A stretch of DNA of 64,000 nucleotides from Ramlibacter sp. Leaf400 (GTDB lineage Bacteria > Pseudomonadota > Gammaproteobacteria > Burkholderiales > Burkholderiaceae_C). The position numbers were made by a program, and so were the translations under genes. The stretch covers positions 874-64,873 of the forward strand of contig NZ_LMQL01000010.1 in NCBI RefSeq assembly GCF_001424545.1, read 5' to 3'. A model generated the notes under the pieces. The model was not told the DNA's origin and ran no database searches. It saw only the letters and a list, made by a program, of their open reading frames with translations. Shown piece by piece: positions 58,335 through 64,000 of this stretch (positions are counted from its first letter, which is position 1; each line of letters opens with the position of its first letter).

Positions 58335-61205
58335 ATGAGCGATCAGAGCTCCGTCTATTCGGCCTATCGCGGCAACTCCTACCTGTTCGGCGGCAACGCG
58401 CCGTACGTCGAGGAGATGTACGAGAACTACCTGGCCAATCCCACGAGCGTTCCCGAGAACTGGCGCGATTACTTCGACGCCCTGCAGCACGTGCCCGCCG
58501 TCGACGGCAGCAATGCCAAGGACGTGCCGCACATGCCGGTGATCAACGCGTTCGCCGAGCGCGCCAAGCAGGGCGGCACCCGCGTGGTGGTGGCCGGCGG
58601 CGCCGACTCCGAACTGGCACGCAAGCGCACCGCCGTCCAGCAGCTGATCGCCGCCTACCGCAACGTGGGCTGCCGCTGGGCCGACCTGGACCCGCTCAAG
58701 CGCACCGAGCGCGAGAACATCCCCGAGCTGGAAGCTTCGTTCTACGGCTTCACCGCCGCCGACCAGGAAGCGGTGTTCAACACCAGCAACACCTTCTTCG
58801 GCAAGGACAGCATGTCCCTGCGGGAGCTGACCAACGCGCTGCGCGAGACCTACTGCGGCTCCATCGGCGCCGAGTACATGTACATCAGCGACCAGGGCCG
58901 CAAGCGCTGGTGGCAGCAGAAGCTCGAGTCGATCCGCTCCAAGGCCAGCTTCCCGGCCGAGAAGAAGAAGCACATCCTCGACCGCCTGACCGCCGCCGAG
59001 GGCCTGGAGCGCTTCCTGCACACCAAGTACGTCGGCCAGAAGCGCTTCTCGCTGGAAGGCGGCGAGAGCTTCATCGCCTCGATGGACGAGCTGATCCAGC
59101 AGGCCGGCGCCAAGGGCGTGCAGGAGATCGTGATCGGCATGGCCCACCGCGGCCGCCTGAACGTGCTGGTCAACACCCTGGGCAAGATGCCGGCCGACCT
59201 GTTCGCCGAGTTCGAGCACACGGCCAAGGAAGACCTGCCCGCCGGTGACGTCAAGTACCACCAGGGCTTCTCGTCGGACGTCAGCACGCCCGGCGGCCCG
59301 GTGCACCTCTCGCTGGCCTTCAACCCCTCGCACCTGGAGATCGTCAACCCGGTGGTCGAGGGCTCGGTGCGCGCCCGCATGGACCGCCGCGCCGACCCCA
59401 AGGGCAAGCAGGTGCTGCCGGTGCTGGTGCACGGCGACGCCGCCTTTGCCGGCCAGGGCGTGGTGCAGGAGACGCTGGCGCTGGCCGAGACGCGCGGCTA
59501 CTTCACCGGCGGCACGGTGCACATCGTCATCAACAACCAGATCGGCTTCACCACGTCGGACCCGCGCGATGCGCGCTCCACGCTGTACTGCACCGACATC
59601 GTGAAGATGATCGAGGCGCCGGTGCTGCACGTGAACGGCGACGACCCCGAGGCGGTGGTGCTGGCCACCCAGCTGGCGCTGGAGTACCGCATGGAGTTCG
59701 CCAAGGACGTGGTGGTGGACATCATCTGCTTTCGCAAGCTGGGCCACAACGAGCAGGACACGCCGTCCCTCACCCAGCCGCTGATGTACAAGAAGATCGC
59801 GGCCCACCCCGGCACCCGCCGCCTGTACGCCGACAAGCTGTCGGCCCAGGGCATGGGCGAGACGCTGGGCGACGACATGGTCAAGGCCTACCGCGCCGCC
59901 ATGGACGCGGGCAAGCACACGGTCGACCCGGTGCTGACCAACTTCAAGAGCAAGTACGCCGTCGACTGGAACCCGTACCTGGGCAAGAAGTGGACGGACT
60001 CGGCCGACACGGCGCTTCCCACCGCCGAGTGGCGCCGCCTGGCCGAGCGCATCACCACGGTGCCCGACAACTTCACCGTCCACCCGCTGGTGCGCAAGGT
60101 GCTGGAAGACCGGGCCGCCATGGGCCGCGGCGACGTCAACATCGACTGGGGCATGGGCGAGCACATGGCCTTCGCCTCGCTGGTGGCCAGCGGCTACCCG
60201 GTGCGCCTGTCGGGCGAGGACGTGGGCCGGGGCACCTTCACCCACCGCCACGCCGTCCTGCACGACCAGAACCGCGAGAAGTGGAACGAAGGCACCTACA
60301 TCCCGCTGCAGAACGTGGCCGAGAACCAGGCCCCGTTCACCTGCATCGACTCCATCCTGTCCGAGGAGGCGGTGCTGGGCTTCGAGTACGGCTACGCGTC
60401 CAACGACCCGCACACGCTGGTGATCTGGGAAGGCCAGTTCGGCGACTTCGTCAACGGCGCGCAGGTGGTCATCGACCAGTTCATCGCCTCGGGCGAGGTC
60501 AAGTGGGGCCGGGTCAACGGCATCACGCTGATGCTGCCGCACGGCTACGAGGGCCAGGGCCCCGAGCACAGCTCGGCTCGCCTGGAGCGCTTCATGCAAC
60601 TGTCGGCCGACACCAACATGCAGGTGGTGCAGCCCACCACCGCCAGCCAGATCTTCCACCTGCTGCGCCGCCAGATGGTGCGCGGGCTGCGCAAGCCGCT
60701 GGTGATCATGACGCCCAAGTCGCTGCTGCGGAACAAGGACGCCACCTCGCCGCTGTCCGAGTTCGTCAAGGGCGGCTTCCAGACGGTGATCCCCGAGAAC
60801 AAGGACCTGAAGGCCGAGAAGGTCAAGCGCATCATCATGTGCTCGGGCAAGGTCTACTACGACCTGGCCAAGAAGCGCGAGGAGAAGGGCGCGGACGACA
60901 CCGCCATCCTGCGGGTGGAGCAGCTCTACCCGTTCCCGCACAAGGTGTTCGCGGCGGAGCTGCGCAAGTACCCCAACGTCACCGACCTCGTGTGGTGCCA
61001 GGACGAGCCGCAGAACCAGGGCGCCTGGTTCTTCATCCAGCACAACATCCACGAGAACATGCAGGAAGGCCAGAAGCTCGGCTATGCCGGCCGGGCCGCG
61101 TCGGCCTCGCCCGCGGTGGGCTACGCGCACCTGCACCAGGAGCAGCAGAAGGCCCTGGTGGACGCCGCGTTCGCCAAGCTCAAGGGCTTCGTGCTGACGA
61201 AATAG
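58335..61205 (+). CDS. sucA: 2-oxoglutarate dehydrogenase E1 component
   Basis: SucA (OdhA) decarboxylates 2-oxoglutarate with thiamin diphosphate in the citric acid cycle. The N-terminal segment contains SYLFGGNAPYVEEMYENYLANPTSVPENWRDYF, the E2-contact region. The core has GMAHRGRLNVLVNTLGKMP, HGDAAFAGQGVVQET (ThDP) and HKLGHNEQDTPSLTQPLMYK-type (here RKLGHNEQDTPS). The C-terminal part has HGYEGQGPEHSSARLERFMQ and QDEPQNQGAWFF. 956 residues, the usual size. The gene follows a structured leader and starts the operon sucA-sucB-lpdA. Confidence 0.96.
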   Translation: MSDQSSVYSAYRGNSYLFGGNAPYVEEMYENYLANPTSVPENWRDYFDALQHVPAVDGSNAKDVPHMPVINAFAERAKQGGTRVVVAGGADSELARKRTAVQQLIAAYRNVGCRWADLDPLKRTERENIPELEASFYGFTAADQEAVFNTSNTFFGKDSMSLRELTNALRETYCGSIGAEYMYISDQGRKRWWQQKLESIRSKASFPAEKKKHILDRLTAAEGLERFLHTKYVGQKRFSLEGGESFIASMDELIQQAGAKGVQEIVIGMAHRGRLNVLVNTLGKMPADLFAEFEHTAKEDLPAGDVKYHQGFSSDVSTPGGPVHLSLAFNPSHLEIVNPVVEGSVRARMDRRADPKGKQVLPVLVHGDAAFAGQGVVQETLALAETRGYFTGGTVHIVINNQIGFTTSDPRDARSTLYCTDIVKMIEAPVLHVNGDDPEAVVLATQLALEYRMEFAKDVVVDIICFRKLGHNEQDTPSLTQPLMYKKIAAHPGTRRLYADKLSAQGMGETLGDDMVKAYRAAMDAGKHTVDPVLTNFKSKYAVDWNPYLGKKWTDSADTALPTAEWRRLAERITTVPDNFTVHPLVRKVLEDRAAMGRGDVNIDWGMGEHMAFASLVASGYPVRLSGEDVGRGTFTHRHAVLHDQNREKWNEGTYIPLQNVAENQAPFTCIDSILSEEAVLGFEYGYASNDPHTLVIWEGQFGDFVNGAQVVIDQFIASGEVKWGRVNGITLMLPHGYEGQGPEHSSARLERFMQLSADTNMQVVQPTTASQIFHLLRRQMVRGLRKPLVIMTPKSLLRNKDATSPLSEFVKGGFQTVIPENKDLKAEKVKRIIMCSGKVYYDLAKKREEKGADDTAILRVEQLYPFPHKVFAAELRKYPNVTDLVWCQDEPQNQGAWFFIQHNIHENMQEGQKLGYAGRAASASPAVGYAHLHQEQQKALVDAAFAKLKGFVLTK

Positions 61206-61217
61206 GCCGCCCACGCC

Positions 61218-61302
61218 GTCATCCTCGCGAAGGCGGGATCCAGCGCTCCCATGACCGGCCGCAAAGGCGGACGCACTGGATTCCCGCCTCCGCGGGGATG
61301 AC
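61218..61302. repeat. Intergenic palindromic repeat, copy 2 (GTCATCCCCGCG family)
   Basis: The element begins GTCATCCTCGCGAAGGCGGG and ends with CCGCCTCCGCGGGGATGAC; the two ends are complementary. It has the same ends as copy 1 (319-412) and lies in the sucA-sucB gap, 12 bases after the sucA stop. As the operon is surely cotranscribed, the folded RNA may affect the ratio of E1 to E2. Confidence 0.72.
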
Positions 61303-61340
61303 GGGGCCCTCACACAGACAAGAACCTCCAGGAAAAGAAC

Positions 61341-62606
61341 ATGGCGATCGTTGAAGTCAAGGTGCCGCAGCTCTCCGAATCCGTGGCCGAGGCCACGCTG
61401 CTGCAATGGAAGAAGAAGCCCGGCGAGGCCGTGGCGCAGGACGAGATCCTGATCGAGATCGAGACCGACAAGGTGGTGCTCGAGGTGCCGGCGCCCAGCG
61501 CCGGCGTGCTGGCCGAGATCGTGGTGGCCGATGGTGGCACCGTGGTGGCCGAGCAGCTGATCGCGAAGATCGACAGCGAAGCCCGCGCGTCCGCCGCGGC
61601 ACCTGCGGCCGCACCGGCGGCCACGGCATCGGCCCCCGCACCGGCCGCTGCCGCCGCGGCCCCCGCCGGCGGCGCCAAGTCGGACATCGCGATGCCCGCC
61701 GCCGCCAAGCTGATGGCGGACAACCAGCTGGCCGCGGGCTCCGTGCCCGGCACCGGCCGCGACGGCCGCGTCACCAAGGGCGACGTGCTGCAGGCCGTCG
61801 CCGGCGGCACGGCCAAGGCCGCCGTGGCGGCGCCCGTGCCCGCCGCCCGCCCGCCCGCGCCCGCGCTGCAGCAGGTCGCCGCTCCGGGGGCCAAGGAGCT
61901 GGGCGAGCGTCCCGAGCAGCGCGTGCCCATGAGCCGCCTGCGCGCGCGCGTGGCCGAGCGCCTGCTGCAGTCGCAGTCGACCAACGCCATCCTGACCACC
62001 TTCAACGAGGTCAACATGGCCCCGGTGATGGAGATGCGCAAGCGCTTCCAGGAGAAGTTCGAGAAGGAGCACGGCGTCAAGATCGGCTTCATGTCCTTCT
62101 TCGTGAAGGCGGCGGTGCACGCGCTCAAGAAGTACCCGGTGATCAACGCCAGCGTCGACGGCAACGACATCGTCTACCACGGCTACTTCGACATCGGCAT
62201 CGCGGTGGGCTCGCCGCGCGGCCTGGTGGTGCCGATCCTGCGCAATGCCGACCAGATGTCGTTCGCCGACATCGAGAAGAAGATCGCCGAGTTCGGCGCC
62301 AAGGCGCGCGACGGCAAGCTGGGCATCGAGGAGATGACCGGCGGGACGTTCTCCATCTCCAACGGCGGCGTGTTCGGCTCCATGCTCTCCACGCCCATCA
62401 TCAACCCGCCGCAATCGGCCATCCTGGGCGTGCACGCCACCAAGGACCGCCCGGTGGTGGAGAACGGGCAGGTCGTGGTCCGCCCGATCAACTACCTGGC
62501 CATGAGCTACGACCACCGCATCATCGACGGCCGCGAGGCGGTGCTGGGCCTGGTGGCCATGAAGGAAGCGCTGGAAGATCCCGCGCGGCTCCTGTTCGAC
62601 ATCTGA
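61341..62606 (+). CDS. sucB: Dihydrolipoyllysine succinyltransferase (E2)
   Basis: SucB (OdhB) is the core of the 2-oxoglutarate dehydrogenase complex. One lipoyl domain (1-77) with the [17 protein letters not shown] lipoyl-lysine motif, an Ala/Pro linker, the E3-binding domain ([20 protein letters not shown] ... GRVTKGDVL) and the catalytic domain ending in [17 protein letters not shown] are visible. 421 residues, the usual length. The GATCGTTGAAGTC start region follows an AGGAAAAGAAC ribosome site. It lies 135 bases after sucA, the gap being mostly the palindromic repeat. Confidence 0.96.
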   Translation: MAIVEVKVPQLSESVAEATLLQWKKKPGEAVAQDEILIEIETDKVVLEVPAPSAGVLAEIVVADGGTVVAEQLIAKIDSEARASAAAPAAAPAATASAPAPAAAAAAPAGGAKSDIAMPAAAKLMADNQLAAGSVPGTGRDGRVTKGDVLQAVAGGTAKAAVAAPVPAARPPAPALQQVAAPGAKELGERPEQRVPMSRLRARVAERLLQSQSTNAILTTFNEVNMAPVMEMRKRFQEKFEKEHGVKIGFMSFFVKAAVHALKKYPVINASVDGNDIVYHGYFDIGIAVGSPRGLVVPILRNADQMSFADIEKKIAEFGAKARDGKLGIEEMTGGTFSISNGGVFGSMLSTPIINPPQSAILGVHATKDRPVVENGQVVVRPINYLAMSYDHRIIDGREAVLGLVAMKEALEDPARLLFDI

Positions 62607-62617
62607 CGGGAGCAGCC

Positions 62618-64000
62618 ATGAGCAAGCAATTCGACGTCGTGGTCATCGGCGGGGGGCCCGGCGGCTACATCGCGGCCATCCGCGCCGCCCAGCTGGGCCT
62701 TTCCGCGGCCTGCATCGACGAGTGGAAGACCCAGGACGGCAAGCCCGCGCCCGGCGGCACCTGCACCAACGTGGGCTGCATCCCGTCCAAGGCGTTGCTG
62801 CAGTCGTCCGAGCACTTCGAGCACGCCGGCAAGCACTTCGGCGACCACGGCATCCAGGTCTCGGGCCTGGGACTGGACCTGGCGAAGATGCTGGGCCGCA
62901 AGAACGCCGTCGTGAAGCAGAACAACGAAGGCATCCTGTACCTGTTCAAGAAGAACAAGGTCAGCTTCTTCCACGGCCGCGGGTCTTTCGTGAAGGGCGA
63001 TGGGTCCGGCTACGAGATCAAGGTCAGCGGCGCCTCCGAGGAGACGATCACCGGCAAGCACGTGATCGTGGCCACCGGCTCCAACCCGCGGGCTCTGCCC
63101 GGCGCCGCGTTCGACGAGGAGAACATCCTGTCCAACGACGGCGCGCTGCGCATCCCGCAGGTCCCGAAGAAGCTGGGCCTGATCGGCTCCGGCGTCATCG
63201 GCCTGGAGATGGGCTCGGTGTGGCGCCGCCTCGGCTCGGAGGTCACCGTCCTCGAAGCGCTGCCCACCTTCCTGGGCGCGGTGGACGAGCAGATCGCCAA
63301 GGAGGCGCACAAGGCCTTCACCAAGCAGGGCCTGAAGATCGAGCTGGGCGTGAAGGTCGGCGAGGTCAAGAACAACGGCGCCAAGGGCGTCAGCATCGCC
63401 TGGACCGATGCCAAGGGCGGGGCGCAGACGCTGCAGGTGGACAAGCTGATTGTCTCGATCGGCCGCGTGCCCAACACCGTCGGCCTGAACCCCGAGGCCG
63501 TGGGTCTCAAGCTCGACGAGCGCGGGGCGATCGTGGTGGACGACGACTGCCGCACCAGCCTGCCCAACGTGTGGGCCATCGGCGACGTGGTGCGCGGCCC
63601 GATGCTGGCGCACAAGGCGGAGGAGGAGGGCGTGGCCGTGGCCGAGCGCATCGTCGGCCAGCACGGGCACGTCAACTTCAACACCATCCCCTGGGTGATC
63701 TACACCAGCCCGGAGATCGCCTGGGTGGGCCAGACCGAGCAGCAGCTCAAGGCCGCCGGTGTCAAGTACAAGGCCGGAACCTTCCCGTTCATGGCCAACG
63801 GCCGCGCGCGGGCGCTGGGCGACACGACCGGCATGGTCAAGTTCCTGGCCCATGCCGAGAGCGACGAGATCCTGGGCGTGCACATCGTGGGCCCCATGGC
63901 CAGCGAGCTGATCTCCGAGGCCGTGGTGGCCATGGAGTTCCGTGCCAGCGCCGAGGACATCGCCCGCATCTGCCACGCGCACCCGTCGCTGTCCGAGGCC
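62618..64000 (+). CDS. lpdA: Dihydrolipoyl dehydrogenase (E3), cut by window end
   Basis: This second E3 of the window belongs to the 2-oxoglutarate dehydrogenase operon and lacks the lipoyl domain of the one at 48.7 kb. It starts [20 protein letters not shown] (FAD motif). The redox disulfide region is [13 protein letters not shown], the NAD motif is [16 protein letters not shown], and the last visible residues are HAHPSLSEA, which contain the catalytic His-Glu pair. 461 codons are inside the window, so only a few residues are missing (about 475 expected). It has an insertion-bearing loop [12 protein letters not shown], typical of this subfamily. Spacing to sucB is 11 bases. Confidence 0.96.
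   Translation, partial: MSKQFDVVVIGGGPGGYIAAIRAAQLGLSAACIDEWKTQDGKPAPGGTCTNVGCIPSKALLQSSEHFEHAGKHFGDHGIQVSGLGLDLAKMLGRKNAVVKQNNEGILYLFKKNKVSFFHGRGSFVKGDGSGYEIKVSGASEETITGKHVIVATGSNPRALPGAAFDEENILSNDGALRIPQVPKKLGLIGSGVIGLEMGSVWRRLGSEVTVLEALPTFLGAVDEQIAKEAHKAFTKQGLKIELGVKVGEVKNNGAKGVSIAWTDAKGGAQTLQVDKLIVSIGRVPNTVGLNPEAVGLKLDERGAIVVDDDCRTSLPNVWAIGDVVRGPMLAHKAEEEGVAVAERIVGQHGHVNFNTIPWVIYTSPEIAWVGQTEQQLKAAGVKYKAGTFPFMANGRARALGDTTGMVKFLAHAESDEILGVHIVGPMASELISEAVVAMEFRASAEDIARICHAHPSLSEA

Noticed and set aside
58290..62516. A 1,408-codon open frame on the minus strand opposite sucA and sucB
   Set aside because: It mirrors the codon positions of clear plus-strand genes, is rich in His, Ala, Gly, Val and Arg as antisense frames of GC-rich genes are, and has no recognisable domain.

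Overview
The window is GC-rich, densely coded chromosome with many start/stop overlaps. Gene content and order point to a betaproteobacterium of the order Burkholderiales, most likely Comamonadaceae (Ramlibacter/Variovorax-like). Markers are the homodimeric AceE/AceF pyruvate dehydrogenase with a lipoyl-domain Lpd, class 2 PyrD, an assimilatory APS-reductase cys cluster with a DUF934 protein, and a tad pilus locus. The family-level assignment is inference; no 16S gene is present. I see no prophage, insertion sequence, integrase or CRISPR array.

Layout. 0-6.9 kb: the ilvC end, pssA, a leucine attenuator with leuA, a penicillin-binding-protein endopeptidase, an IclR regulator, and the N-degron pair aat-bpt. 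7.1-19.2 kb: a twelve-gene minus-strand tad/Flp pilus locus (tadV, cpaB, rcpA, lipoprotein, flp, tadG, two tadE-like genes, tadZ, tadA, tadB, tadC), with a PilZ protein and a divergent LuxR-type response regulator at its head. 19.2-21.7 kb: tRNA-Asn and a TonB-dependent receptor gene preceded by a TPP riboswitch. 21.7-34.5 kb: a sulfur-assimilation region (fpr, fdxA, cysNDH, DUF934, cysI, sulfate-binding protein, TauE/SafE permease, serine acetyltransferase), interspersed with an atypical response-regulator-like gene, mnmC and yggX. 34.5-40.3 kb: pyrD, rpiA, a glutaredoxin-like secreted protein, oligopeptidase A and folD.

40.3-54.1 kb: a FixJ/FixL-like two-component system divergent from the pyruvate dehydrogenase operon aceE-aceF-[proteasome-like peptidase]-lpdA. 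This is followed by an NlpC/P60 peptidase, a PQQ-type sugar dehydrogenase and a second two-component system. 54.3-58.1 kb: a membrane protein with a degenerate GGDEF domain, an isochorismatase-like hydrolase and prpE. 58.3-64 kb: the 2-oxoglutarate dehydrogenase operon sucA-sucB-lpdA, cut by the window end.

The most unusual points are: (1) a proteasome/HslV-like Ntn-hydrolase gene embedded in the pyruvate dehydrogenase operon and overlapping lpdA by ATGA; (2) a TPP riboswitch in front of a receptor that homology alone would call a siderophore receptor; (3) an APS reductase with its catalytic ECGLH tail motif duplicated; (4) a near-perfect heptamer inverted repeat with G-quadruplex potential after fpr; (5) a nested double hairpin in front of sucA; (6) a shared palindrome upstream of cysI and the sulfate-binding-protein gene.
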